A stretch of 64,000 bases of DNA from Bradyrhizobium diazoefficiens (GTDB lineage: Bacteria; Pseudomonadota; Alphaproteobacteria; Rhizobiales; Xanthobacteraceae), in NCBI RefSeq assembly GCF_016599855.1, contig NZ_CP067041.1:4340001-4404000 (forward strand), in the 5' to 3' direction. The notes beneath the pieces were generated by a model. The model had not been told where the DNA came from, did no database searches, and saw nothing but the letters and a program-made list of their open reading frames with translations. Shown in pieces: positions 51,706 to 63,000 of this stretch (its first letter is position 1; each line of letters begins with the position of its first letter). The translations under genes were made by a program, and so were the position numbers.

Positions 51706-54072
51706 TCAGTGAGTGTAATCGGGTTGCGCATAGTAGCCGACCACGTGGTGTTCATGGCGGCGAAATGCGTTCATATCGACCTTGTTGAGAACGGCTCCCA
51801 GCAGCCGGTCATGAACCTCGGGCGCTGCCATCATCTGCTGTCGCACCGCAATCAGGCTGGTCCGTCCCCACTCTATCACGTAAACGTATGAGTCGACGAG
51901 GTTGGCGGTCGCGCGCACTTCCGTGACCGGCCCCAGCGGAGGGAGGTCGACGATGATGTTGTCGAACTTCTCCCGCAGCCGTGTGATCAGCATCCTGAAC
52001 GACTCAGAGGCGAGAACTTCCCGCGACGGCGCGAGCGGGGAGCGAATGACGGCCGGAAGAAACGCCAGCCCGGTCGTTGCATCGGTGCGCACGGCATCTT
52101 CGAACTCGACCGTTCCGTCCAGGACCTCTAGCAGGCCGTTCCCCTCCTCCGCACCGGCGACGCGGCTCAATGACGGATTGCGTACGTCGGTATCTATCAA
52201 AATGACCTTCTTTCCAGCTTGGGCGATCAGTTCTGCAAGATTGCTCGCCACCGTCGACTTTCCTTCCGCCGCAAACGTCGATGTAACGCCGATCACCTTG
52301 CTCGGCTTGCCGCCTCGGCCGATGTCTGCTGCGACCTTGATGGAACCGATCGCGTTGGCAAATGGCGACAAGGGCGCAAATACGACGAACCGGAAAAACT
52401 CGCCTCTCCGAGGCGCCGGTTTAATTCCAGGTTCCGCGGCCCGCAGCCATGGCACGCTCATTTGTCGACGCCAGCGAGGCTGCACTCCGGGCGTCAACTG
52501 CGGCACGACGGCGAGGCAGCCGGTCTGCAAGATCTCATGCACCTGCCGGGTCGTGCGAAATACGCGATCGAGCACTTCCCACAGAACGGCAACGATGACG
52601 CTCAACCAGAGCCCGATCAACACGGAGCCCCCTAGCACGACGGACGTCTTCGGCTCGCTCTTTGGCGCCCGCGGGTTCGCCGAGCTGACGACGCGGGCCT
52701 CGGTAATCGGGAATGACTGCTGCTGGATCGCTTCCATATAGCGCGTCAGAAAGGTATCGTAGATGCTGTGGTAGGCTTGAGCGTTGGTTTCGAGCTCCCG
52801 CAAACCGATCCGCTCGCGACTGGTGGTACGGGCATCCGCGACCATGTCGGCCAGTTTGTTCTTGAGCGTCTCCTCCCGCGCCTTCGCGATCTCGTAGTCG
52901 CTCGTGTTGCTTTCAGCGATCCGGCGAAGCTCGGCCCCGATCGACTGGCGAATCTGGTGCATCTGATCGCGTAGATTGATCGTGGCCTGATGGTCATTGC
53001 CGTATCGGGCCGACAAGAGTCCCTCGCGCGCGGCGAGGTCGAGGTACTGGTTACGCAACCGGATGACCACTTCGCTCTTGATCGATTCCGCCACCGCCGC
53101 GTCCGGAATATCCTGCTTCAATATTTCCTGGATACGATCGACCCGCGCCTTCGCCTCGCCGCTCGCCACGCGCGCGGCGCTCAGCTGGCTTGCCAGTTCC
53201 CCCAGCTGCTGCTCCTCGAGGGCACGCATGCTGGTGCTCACGCCGCCTGGCGAGGACGCGATTCCAATGTCGACGATGTTGTTATTCTCTTTGTAGTCAA
53301 GAACGGCGCGATCGACGGCGGTCGCCTGCGCCCGGAGCTCAATCATTCGCTCTTGGAGCCATTTACTGGCGCGTCGCGTCGCCTCGTATTTCGCGTCAAG
53401 CTGATCGACAATGTAGGCTTCAATAATTGCGTTCGCAATCTCGGCCGCCCGCTCCGGACGCCGCGAGGTGAAGGCAACGTCGAGCGCATAGCTCCGCCCG
53501 ACCCGGGTGATGACCCGCTGACTGAGGAAGCTGTCGAGAGCGACATCCATGCGCTCATCTTCCGAACGGTCCGGGCCTCGCACCCCATTGTCCCCGCCGA
53601 GCAGCCCAAAGGGGGTCGAGAAGAGCCTGCGCCAGAGCCCTGGCCGCGCGAATTCCGGATCGTCCATAAGATGCAGGTCCTTGAGGACTGCCTTGGCGAC
53701 CTTGTCGGACTTGAGCACCTCGACCTGAGATTCCACTTGAGCCGTGTCAAGTGGGACGTCGGCGGGCGAGGGCTGCAGCGCCCGCAGCTTGCTCGAGTCG
53801 ATCATCAGCACCGCGTGGGCGGTGTACCCGGCCGGAGCCGTCAACAGATAGACAAGACCACAGGCGGTCGCGAGCCCGGTCACGATCGCGAAGGTCATGT
53901 AGCGGCGTCGCAGAAAGCCGCTCATCCGCTCGACGACGTCGGAAATGGACACGGACAGGCCAGCCAGCTCGCGCTCAGACAGGCCCCCCCCTCTCTCTTG
54001 CAGGTGCATTCGGGTATCCATGTTTGCGGTGTCCAGGTTGCTTGGCGCTCGCAGGGAACCGCTCGCAGTCAC
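51706..54072 (-). CDS. Wzc/ExoP-type polysaccharide co-polymerase and tyrosine autokinase
   Basis: 788 residues from GTG 54072, preceded by GGAGG eight bases away; ATG 54021 is an alternative. The N-terminal Wzz domain has two membrane segments (about 60-80 and 490-510) flanking a long coiled-coil periplasmic region. The C-terminal BY-kinase domain has Walker A TFAAEGKST (about 600-608), Walker A' ILIDTDVRNP (about 624) and Walker B IIVDLPPL (about 706), with a short tyrosine-containing tail (Y780, Y781, Y786). This matches ExoP of rhizobia and Wzc. It controls chain length and assembly of the polysaccharide. The O-antigen ligase-like gene is divergent. Confidence 0.93.
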   Translation of the reverse strand: MTASGSLRAPSNLDTANMDTRMHLQERGGGLSERELAGLSVSISDVVERMSGFLRRRYMTFAIVTGLATACGLVYLLTAPAGYTAHAVLMIDSSKLRALQPSPADVPLDTAQVESQVEVLKSDKVAKAVLKDLHLMDDPEFARPGLWRRLFSTPFGLLGGDNGVRGPDRSEDERMDVALDSFLSQRVITRVGRSYALDVAFTSRRPERAAEIANAIIEAYIVDQLDAKYEATRRASKWLQERMIELRAQATAVDRAVLDYKENNNIVDIGIASSPGGVSTSMRALEEQQLGELASQLSAARVASGEAKARVDRIQEILKQDIPDAAVAESIKSEVVIRLRNQYLDLAAREGLLSARYGNDHQATINLRDQMHQIRQSIGAELRRIAESNTSDYEIAKAREETLKNKLADMVADARTTSRERIGLRELETNAQAYHSIYDTFLTRYMEAIQQQSFPITEARVVSSANPRAPKSEPKTSVVLGGSVLIGLWLSVIVAVLWEVLDRVFRTTRQVHEILQTGCLAVVPQLTPGVQPRWRRQMSVPWLRAAEPGIKPAPRRGEFFRFVVFAPLSPFANAIGSIKVAADIGRGGKPSKVIGVTSTFAAEGKSTVASNLAELIAQAGKKVILIDTDVRNPSLSRVAGAEEGNGLLEVLDGTVEFEDAVRTDATTGLAFLPAVIRSPLAPSREVLASESFRMLITRLREKFDNIIVDLPPLGPVTEVRATANLVDSYVYVIEWGRTSLIAVRQQMMAAPEVHDRLLGAVLNKVDMNAFRRHEHHVVGYYAQPDYTH

Positions 54073-54284
54073 CCCCTCCGCCTCCCACTGACATGATAGC
54101 TTTACAATTTCATGACGTTACAGTCTATCGTGACAGACCCCAAGCGCAGCGAGGTCATCATTTTGATAACATGAACGATTACGTTAAACAGCTTGATCCA
54201 AGTCTGATGGCAACCCGAACACGTGCCGGGACTGTGCGGAGAGGCGATCATGCCTGCGAGTGGAACTTTCGTGGAAAGACTTGG
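54073..54284. promoter_or_regulatory. Divergent promoter region of wzc-like and O-antigen ligase-like genes
   Basis: 212 bases between the chosen starts, AT-rich around 54093-54185 with several in-frame ATGs that could be alternative ligase starts (54093, 54171, 54207). No repeated operator was recognised. Confidence 0.4.
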
Positions 54285-55583
54285 ATGAGAGGCAGCGATC
54301 AAGCATCTCGACTTGAGATGTGCTTCGCCATCGGCATGCTCGTCTTTGCCTCCGGAGTGGTATACGTCGCATTTTTGCCGGACCCGGCCGGCGACAGATT
54401 CGTCGCAGCCGGGGAGTCCCTTGTGTACCGGTTGTTTTGGGCAGGTGGATACTTGGTCTTGGCTCTGCTGGTCAGCCTGCATTCCCGCAGCGTTCTAACG
54501 GAGTTCGCTAGGAATTGGCCGGTACTGGTTTTGCTCTTTACGTACCTGTTACCGGAAATAATCGAACCAAACTCCTGGTCACGCCTTCTGCTGCTGTTTT
54601 GCACCGTGACGTTTTGCGCATGGATGGCATCTCGCTTTTCTCTGAACCAGACGATAATGACGTTACACTACGTCTTTCCCATAGTGATGGTCATTCATGC
54701 CTTGAGCGCCTTCGTGCATACGAGCTACGAGGCGGATCTGGGTGAACGGGAAACCCTCCTTGGCTCTATGGCGTATGCCGGCTTGTTCTCGCACAAGCAG
54801 CAGGCAGCAATGGTATTCAGTATCTCGCTGCTATTCTATACGTTACTCATCTTCGCATCACGGGCTTCCTGGCAATGGAAATTGCTGGGTGCTTCGACGA
54901 GCCTTCTTTTTCTCCTTCTCAGCGGTTCGGCGAACGGGATAGTGGTAACCCTGGTGAGCCTCGACGCTTCGCTGAGCCTGTGGGCTTTCATAAGGAACAA
55001 GACATACGTCTTCTATATCAGCGCCTTCACTTCCATCGTCATGGCGATAGTATTTTTTGTCAAATCAGACCTGCTGTTCGGTGCGCTGGACCGCTCATCC
55101 GACCTGACAGGGCGGACGATCCTTTGGGAGCGGTGGTTCGGATTCTTCTATGACCGCCTGCTTACTGGATACGGCTACTCTGGTTTCTTTGTGGAAGACG
55201 GCCCAGCCGAACGGTTGTGGGCTCTAGACGAATATTTCCGTGCCCCGAATTTCCATAATTCCTTTCTCGACGTCGGCATAGCAGCCGGCGCACCCGGTCT
55301 TCTTTCACTGCTGCTGATTGTGTTGCTCGGACTCGTCGGAACCTGCTTGGTGGCCTTCAGGTCTCGTCAACCGTTCGTCGTGATTTTTGTTGCTTTGTTC
55401 TTGGCTCTCTGCCTATTCGGAATAGGCGATGGCGCATTACTGGTTCACAATAATTTCGGTACGATGTGTTTCCTGATGATCTATTTCAAGCTCGGGATCA
55501 AGTTGCGCGTGCAGGCCGCCTCTGAACTTAAAATTCCGTTTCGACAAGAGGGCGCACGGCTGTTTCTGCGCGCAGCGGAGTGA
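54285..55583 (+). CDS. O-antigen ligase/Wzy-like polymerase membrane protein
   Basis: 432 residues from ATG 54285 (GGAAAG eight bases upstream), chosen because the first membrane helix begins ten residues later; ATGs at 54171 and 54093 are alternatives. About 11-12 membrane segments. The conserved WaaL/Wzy_C region is GRTILWERWFGFFYDRLLTGYGYSGFF followed by FHNSFLDVGIAAGAPGLLSLLLIVLLG, with its HNSFLD motif. It ligates or polymerises lipid-linked glycans in the periplasm. It is divergent from the Wzc-like gene; no lipid-A core locus lies nearby, so exopolysaccharide polymerase is more likely than O-antigen ligase. Confidence 0.85.
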   Translation: MRGSDQASRLEMCFAIGMLVFASGVVYVAFLPDPAGDRFVAAGESLVYRLFWAGGYLVLALLVSLHSRSVLTEFARNWPVLVLLFTYLLPEIIEPNSWSRLLLLFCTVTFCAWMASRFSLNQTIMTLHYVFPIVMVIHALSAFVHTSYEADLGERETLLGSMAYAGLFSHKQQAAMVFSISLLFYTLLIFASRASWQWKLLGASTSLLFLLLSGSANGIVVTLVSLDASLSLWAFIRNKTYVFYISAFTSIVMAIVFFVKSDLLFGALDRSSDLTGRTILWERWFGFFYDRLLTGYGYSGFFVEDGPAERLWALDEYFRAPNFHNSFLDVGIAAGAPGLLSLLLIVLLGLVGTCLVAFRSRQPFVVIFVALFLALCLFGIGDGALLVHNNFGTMCFLMIYFKLGIKLRVQAASELKIPFRQEGARLFLRAAE

Positions 55584-55660
55584 AAGAACGTGACGTCCCG
55601 GATGGCGCCACATGACCACGAAGGAGCCGCGAATTACAATCCGCTGACCACACCGGCAAT

Positions 55661-56677
55661 TTATCGAGCCTCGGCACCGTAACCATCCAGGTTCGATTCT
55701 TGCCAGCGCCAGTGATCAATACACATTTGCATGATTGACCGCTTTGCCTTCCAGCCAAGCAGCCATTCGGCAACGGTGGCATCTGCATAGCACGATGCAA
55801 CGTCTCCGGGGCGGCGCGGACCAAACACCACAGGAATGTTCCGACCGCTTGCTTTCGAAAAGGCCTCCACGATCTCCAAGACGCTGGTCCCAGTCCCGGT
55901 TCCCAAGTTCACCGTCATGACTTGCGGATGCTGCATCTTGTTCAATGCCATGAGGTGGCCAACCGCAAGATCGACCACGTGAATGTAGTCGCGGACCCCC
56001 GTTCCATCCGGAGTCGCATAATCTTTGCCCCAGACGTTGAGGTACTTCCTGCGACCGACGGCGACTTGGGCCACATAAGGCAGCAAGTTGTTCGGCACCC
56101 CCAGGGGACTCTCCCCAATGAGCCCACTCTCGTGCGCACCAACTGGATTGAAGTAGCGCAGTATTGCAATCGACCAATCGGGCGTCGCTACAAACTGATC
56201 GCGCAGCACTTCCTCGATCATCAGTTTGCTGCGACCATAAGGATTCGTCGCCGACAATGGGTGATTCTCGCCGAGTGGGAGCTTGTTTGGTTCGCCGTAG
56301 ACTGTGGCCGATGAGCTGAAAACGATCTTCTTCACGCCGGCCTCCTGCATTGCTGCAAGAAGCTGAAGGGTCCCGCTCACATTGTTATCGTAGTAGGCAA
56401 CTGGCTCCTGAACCGACTCGCCGACCGCCTTCAAACCCGCAAAATGGATTACCGCGCTCACCTCATGGGCCAGCATCAAGTCCTTAAGCAAAGCGCGGTC
56501 TCGAATGTCACCTTCTCGAAAGAGCAACGACCGGCCGCAGATCTGTTCGACCCGCCGGAGAGATACTTGACTCGAGTTACTTAGGTTATCGACTACAATG
56601 ACATCGTGCCCGGCTTTCAGGAGCTCGACGCACGTGTGGGAGCCAATATATCCTGCTCCGCCTGTTACCAGTATCAT
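55661..56677 (-). CDS. galE: UDP-glucose 4-epimerase
   Basis: 338 residues from ATG 56677. The Rossmann motif GGAGYIGSHTCVELL binds NAD, and the catalytic S-x(n)-Y-x3-K reads SSSATVYGEP then YGRSKLMIEE. NPVGAHESGLIGESPLGVPNNLLPYVAQVAVGRR is typical of GalE/ExoB. It interconverts UDP-glucose and UDP-galactose, and in rhizobia ExoB supplies UDP-galactose for exopolysaccharide and lipopolysaccharide. Its position next to Wzc, Wzx and ligase-type genes fits that role. Confidence 0.95.
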   Translation of the reverse strand: MILVTGGAGYIGSHTCVELLKAGHDVIVVDNLSNSSQVSLRRVEQICGRSLLFREGDIRDRALLKDLMLAHEVSAVIHFAGLKAVGESVQEPVAYYDNNVSGTLQLLAAMQEAGVKKIVFSSSATVYGEPNKLPLGENHPLSATNPYGRSKLMIEEVLRDQFVATPDWSIAILRYFNPVGAHESGLIGESPLGVPNNLLPYVAQVAVGRRKYLNVWGKDYATPDGTGVRDYIHVVDLAVGHLMALNKMQHPQVMTVNLGTGTGTSVLEIVEAFSKASGRNIPVVFGPRRPGDVASCYADATVAEWLLGWKAKRSIMQMCIDHWRWQESNLDGYGAEAR

Positions 56678-57079
56678 CACCGCTCCGACGCGCGACCGAT
56701 GGCATCAAGACCGAATAATAGAATAATACGACGGCTTCATTTCTGGACCGAGGCACGACATCACCTGACATATCCAAAGAGCAGAGCCATCCAAACCGCC
56801 GCACCAATTCCGTGATACCAGTACGTCCCTGTGTTCATTGTAACCCTTACGGTGAAAATCACCGCGGGCTCGCCCATCACGCCATCAACGGGTTGGGTAG
56901 GCACAGGACAACGATTGTGATCAGACCCTCAAGGTCAGTGGGGTTCAGCACGAACAGGGCGAGCCAGCACGGGAGGAAGCGTTTGCATGTCCCGTTGGCC
57001 GAGCCGGCCAGATCCGCTCATAGCGGCCGCGCCAGCGCGGATGGAAGAGATCGTCGAGTGACGCCGGTCTGTCCAAACT
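56678..57079. other. Gap between galE and the large surface-protein gene
   Basis: 402 bases with no supportable gene. The first part is AT-rich (around 56716-56731, AATAATAGAATAATAC) and should contain the galE promoter. On the minus strand, about 56885-57000 is a short frame with one hydrophobic helix and no good start codon. No hairpin follows the large gene's stop. Confidence 0.4.
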
Positions 57080-60000
57080 CTACCGACCGTTGCGCCTGGT
57101 ACTCTCCTCAGGACTCGCGCTCTCTCCGGGGCTCGTGGTCGCTCCAGAAGGAGTCGCTTCGGAACTGCCGTCGCCGCCGCCGTAGCCGACAACTTCCACG
57201 ATGAAGACGGAGGCCCGGTCTGTCCCCCCGCCTGAGCCGGTCGGCGTTTCCGCGCTCTTCGCTGCGGCACCCGCTGCACCGGAAGCCGCGCTAAGCGCAC
57301 CCACGTTCGGGACGGAGGCAACCTGAATTCCCGTCGTCGTGCCCCCGACCTTGACGTTGAATGCATTGACCACCTGAACGGCGGCAATGATCAAATTACC
57401 AGATGCTCGGATGCCTGCCGTCCCGGCATCCACGGTCCCACGCGGCGTGAGCAGGTAAAGGTTCGAGGTCGTAGCGGCGCTGGACGTCTGAAGCACGGCA
57501 ATGCCGGCGCCGGTCACCAGACCGCCGAGATCGGTCGACGCGTAGTCATCCTGATCGAAATGAACTTGAACCGGCGGAAGCGAGAGAGTCGTCTTGGCGC
57601 CGCGACCGGCATCGAGGTCGCCGTTCGAACTCCACATCAAGATATCGCCGCCCTGCTCGGTGAACACGCGGCTCGAATTGACGCGAATGCTCTGGTCCGT
57701 GAACGTGTTGATAGACCCGCCAGCCAGCGTCATAATGCCGAGGTCGTTGAGCTTCAGAAGCTGGTTCGGCTCGGTCGCTAACGAGCCGACCCGAATGTTT
57801 CCGCCCGGGCCCATGATGGAGATATCGCCACCCTGCTGAGTCTGGATGGTCGCATGCAGCATGTCGAGATCACCGGTTGCTACCGATTTATTGGCGTCGT
57901 TCGATCCGCCGCTCAGCGCATTCGCCGTGTATCCCAGGCCGGCCGGGAAAAGCGTATTGATCGCCTGGTACCCGCGCTGGTAATTGCCGGGCGAATTCTT
58001 CTGGGCCTCCCCGACCGCCTTGAACTCGGCGTAGAATACCTGGTCGACGAAGACCTGCTGCAGGTCAGGTCTGAGCAGTTGGAAGAGAGCCCATGCGCTG
58101 TTTTGATCCGTAGGCAATAACCCGAAGCGTAAGAAGAAAGACCCGACGTCCACGAAGCCGCGCTGGATCTGGTCTGGCAAGAGGCCAGCGAAGAAGGGCC
58201 ATGGGTTGGTTAGACCATCCAGGTATTTGTTGAGTTTGGAGCGATCAACGGTTTTCGGATCGTTGTCTTGATTAACATTGATGTTGTTCTTTGTCAGCGC
58301 CAACTGGCCCGGCGCACTATTAAAGTAGTTGAAGACCGCGTCACTTTTCAGATAGCCGCGGAGCGCGTCGGTATTGAAGTCGTAGTTGTGGGCGACATTG
58401 GCGGCATTCTTGGGATCGATGTAGGCGTCGATGATCCCCTTATAATTGATGCCTTTCGCCACCCCGAACTGCACGATCAAATCAGCGCCCGTCTGCGCGA
58501 GCAAGGGATTGCGTTGTTTCGGCGTCCTGCCGGTGGGTCCGAGCAGCAATGGGTCATACATTCCGGAACTCGCTTGAGTGACGTAGCGATTTCCAACCGG
58601 CGTGAAGCTGGCGTTGCCGACAGCGGTGATGCCCTGCTGCATGAAGGCTTCGTTTACGTTGTCGTGGACCGCCGGAAGCAACGGCCCGAGGTCCCGTCCG
58701 GCCTGCACTACGAAGAACCCGGGACCCGCAACCTGCAAACCGCCGGCCAGATTGTAACCGGTGTAGTAGATGTCGCGACCGGCATCGACTTTGCTGACGT
58801 CCGACGCGGCGATATTCTGCACGATCAGGTTCAGGTCAACGATGTCACGACCGGCATGGATCTCTGCCGGACTGTTGATCTCCACTCTCTGGACGTCGGA
58901 GATGCTGAGCTGATTGTTGCTGATGGTAGACTTGACGCTCCCGACTCCCAAAATATCTCCCGTCATCGCGTAGATATGAGCCACCTCGGTGTCGTCCTGG
59001 TGCGCGAGCACCTCCCTGCTCAGCCTGTCGTCGAACCCGTTGTTCGGCCTGAAGGGATTGAAAGCCGTGTCCAGCAATGATGGCCCGGCGGAAAAGGTCG
59101 GTCGATAGAAACCGGTCGTCGGGCTGTAGCCGCCCGTCAGGTCGATCGTTCCCTGTGCCAGCAACTGGAATGTGCCGGCGGGCGACCCGCTCAGCAAGAT
59201 GCCGGAGTTTTGTACGAACGTCATGTCGATGGTCTTGATGTCGCCCCTCAGCGCGGCGGCCTCGAAACTTGCCGGATAGGCCAAGTCACGGCCGCCGTAG
59301 AACGTGCCAATCGGGGCGACTCCGATTGCAAAGTTGCCCCCGACCGCCAGGATCGAAGCCGCACTGTTCGGTCCGTAAGTATCCATGTAGACAGCCGCAG
59401 AGCGTCCTAGCGGATCGCCAAAACTTCCGGCTTGAGAGTGAATCTCGGCGGGATTGATCACCCCGGCAATGGTGACGGATCCGGTCGCGGCAAGCGCGAT
59501 TTGCCCGGAGTCGACGGCGAGCAGCGGATAATTGACAGACGATCCATTGCTGGCGACCAGGTTTCCGGCTTGCCCGACGGAGCCACGCACCACGACGCTG
59601 GCGTGCCCGGACCCCTCATACAGAGCGCCGCCAAGGAGGTCGCGTCCCACCTGAACGCTCAAATTTCCGCTGCCATAGACATGGGTCTGCGGCGTGCTGG
59701 CAACGGAAAGGCCGCCACTCACCCGCCCGGTCGTCGGGAGAGAGACCGACACGTCCCGCATATCCCGGCCGACCGTCAGCGAGACATCTCCACCCGCGCT
59801 CAGGACGCCCTGCTGAAAGCTGCCATACTGGATCCACCACGCCGATTGCGAGGCGATGCTCGTGCTTGTCGGTGCGAAAACGCCGGCCCCCATCAGGCGG
59901 GTACCAACGTTAACGGGGACGGGTGTCAATTCCGCCTGCGCCAGCAGCCACGGGGCGAAGAGCTGGAAGCTCGTCTGGTTGCCTGATGTCGTCGTCGTGT

Positions 60001-63000
60001 TGAACCCGATGAAATCGCGTTGCGCCACGATGTTCACATTCCCGCCGTTCTCCGGGAAAGCCGCGGCGGTGGGCGGACCGTAAAGGGTCGTGTTGAAGAT
60101 AGAGCTGTACCCCAGAACTTGTGGCTCCAAAAAGCCGTCCGGATTTTGGGCGCTCACCGTCGTTCCGCTCAACTGGTACTGCGGGTCCGCAAGCCGCGCC
60201 GTGTTGACACCGGCCGAGTAGATCGTTCCGGGAGCTGTCGTGTCGTTCAGGACGACGTCGCGGGCGGCCGAGATGCTGATATCACCCGTCCCGGTCCGCA
60301 CCATCGTTGCAAGATTGACCTGGACTGAATTGACAGAGCCCGAAAGATTGTACGTCGACTGATTGTACGTCGTGTGGTGATCGACGATCACACTGCCCGT
60401 CGCAACGGTCGCGAGCGACTGCATGGCGGCGGGATTGGCACTCGCCACGTCGGCGCCGGCCGTGAAGCGGTACGACCAGGACCCGGGATCGACGACCGAA
60501 ACCTTGGTGCCCCAGCCATTCCCGCAGTAAGTCTGACACATCAACAGGCTGTGTGGGAACAAATCCGCGGATGCAAGCGCATCCGAGCCGGGGCTGATGC
60601 CGTTGGCGGCCTGGTTGTAGGGAGCGATCGGCACGCTGGACTTTGGATTGAATGCATTCAGTCTATAAAGGTAAGTATTTTGCCCGGTGGGACTAAGATT
60701 TCCGTCCATCCCGCGGGCCTGCGAGCCTGCGAGATAGGTGCCGACTTGCTTGACGTAAGTCGGGTCCAAATAGTTGCTGAACTGGAAGAAGCCGTCGGAG
60801 ATCGACGCGTTGACGTTGATGTTCCCCGCGGTCCGCAGCGTCAACGCGCCCGGGCTGCTGACGCCGAATAGCGCGCCCACGTTGGAACCGTACAGGTATG
60901 GATAAAGACGATAGTCGAGCTTCACGGAACTGCTGTTGGAGTCGTAATAGGTCACGCCCCCCCTGGTATTCAGGTCATAGGCGGTGCCGGAGGCCAAGTT
61001 CCAGTTGCTGCCGACCGTGATATCGCCGTTGTTGACCGCCGTGTTAGTATTGACCAGTTCGAGCCCGGGCTGGACAGTGACAACGCCCGCCCCGAGCTGT
61101 TGCGCCAATGGGGTAAGCCGCGCGAAGGTGCCGGCGAAACCGTAACGGGTGGTGCCCTGCACATACGCGGCGACGAGGTTGTAGAAGTACGGATTGTTCG
61201 CAGGATCGATGACCCCGTTCCAAACGTACCAGCTTCCATTGAGGCCGATGCTGCCGTCGGTGGAAAGAGTGACGTACGGTTCCACGGTCACTGCACGCGC
61301 GCCCGTTATGCTGGACTCGAGCCCTGCAATCCTGACGTCACCTTGTCCAAGTGCATTGCCCGCGATGATCGGCGCACGCAGACGGATGGTGCCGCCCACT
61401 CCTCCCTGCGGGCCGGAGACGTTGATGCCGCCTCCTTTAAGATCGATATCGCCGGCTGCATTCGTGCCGATGCCAAGGACGACATCCCCACCTCGCCCGT
61501 TGCCGTGTGCGGTCGAGGCGTCGATATTCGCGCCCGCAGTTAGCACGACGGCATTGTATCCATATAGGGACACCTGCCCGCCTGCCTGGCCGGACCCGTC
61601 GATCGTATCCGTCGAGGAGCCACTTGCGTCAATTTTGCCAGCAATGATGACCTGGCCGTTGTGTCCGTCGGTGCCATTCCAGCGCTGATCGTCGGCCGTG
61701 AGCACGATGCTGTTGGCCTTCAGCGTGGATCTCGCGGAGAGAGCCAGATTGCCCGTACGCGTGTGGATGTCGATCGCGCCATTGAGCCCGCCGGCGCCGA
61801 GCGTGCTCGCCAACAAATCGAGATTGGCCGCGCCTAGGATATCGAGTTTGAAGCTGCCGCCGAGCCCGCCCCCGCCGGCACCCAGCAGCGCTCCCGATAC
61901 CACGGCGTCGCCGTTCCGCGCCGTCGCATCGATCTCGCCGCCGTGGCCGAGACCCTCGCCGGGCTGCGCGACGTCCACGACGCTGTTCTCACGCATGTTG
62001 ACATTCTTGGCGTCTGACTGGAGCACGACCTTGCCACCTGGAGCATATGTGGTCACGTCGATGAACGTCTTTTTGTACCCTCCGGCAGCGATATACGCGC
62101 CCGGATCGAGGGTGACGTCGCCACTCGTGGCGTGCAGCGTAATAATGCCGGCCTGCGCCTGAATGATGCCGCCGGCCAGCAGCGGCTGGTCGTTTGCATC
62201 GACCTCGCCGAGGCGAATGCTGGCCGCCGTTACTGCGAAATTGCCGCCGAGATCGCTGCTGTCGTCCGGCCGGGACACGAAGGCGCTCGGGTCGCCGGGC
62301 CGAGTGATCGTCGCTGTGCCCTTCGTAGTGAGAGCGAATTGCGCGCCGCTCGCGGCTCCGGTCTGACCGCTCACCCGCACGAGGGGTGTGTTGATGTTAA
62401 CGTCGACAGCGGCGGCCTGGCCCGCAGCCCCCAGCGCAAGCGCGCCGGGACCGGCAATGTCGAGCCGCTCGGCAGCCGTCCAGTTGATGTGCGAGAAGCC
62501 GGCGATCGTCTGCGTCCCGCCGCCAAGGACGATCCTGCCGGCGTCGAGCTCGAAGATTCCGGAGGTTGATGTACTCGCAGCTTCGCTGGCCGAGGAACTG
62601 CTGATCAGCGTAACGGTGCCACCGATGGCAAGCTTGGCGTTGCCACCCGTTCCGAGGACCGTGCGCGCGTCCAGTGTCAGGTTTTGCATGGCCCCGCTAG
62701 GCGCGAAGGCAACGTCGCCATAGAACGTCATCGGGCCGGAGAGTGCCTTTAGCGCTAGGCTCTGCACGCCGGCGAGTTGGCCGAGGTTAGTCTGCGAGAG
62801 CAGCAGCGCCTCCGTCCGGCCCGGGCTCGGGTTGCTCTCGAACCCGATGCTGCGCGCCGTGATGTTGATCTGTTTGGCATCCAGCACCGCGGGCGGAGCG
62901 CCCGGATGGCTCGTCTGGGCGTTGAGTTCGATCGCGTTGGTATTGCTGGTCGCCTGCAACGACAGGGTCTGGGTCGAGATCCGGCTGCCGGCCTCAAGCA

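Noticed and set aside
55685..55705. GGTTCGATTC stretch resembling a tRNA T-loop
   Set aside because: It lies inside the galE coding sequence, and no acceptor stem or anticodon arm can be built around it.
56885..57000. Short minus-strand frame downstream of the large surface-protein gene with one hydrophobic helix
   Set aside because: It has no credible start codon or ribosome site and is interrupted by stops; not supported as a gene.
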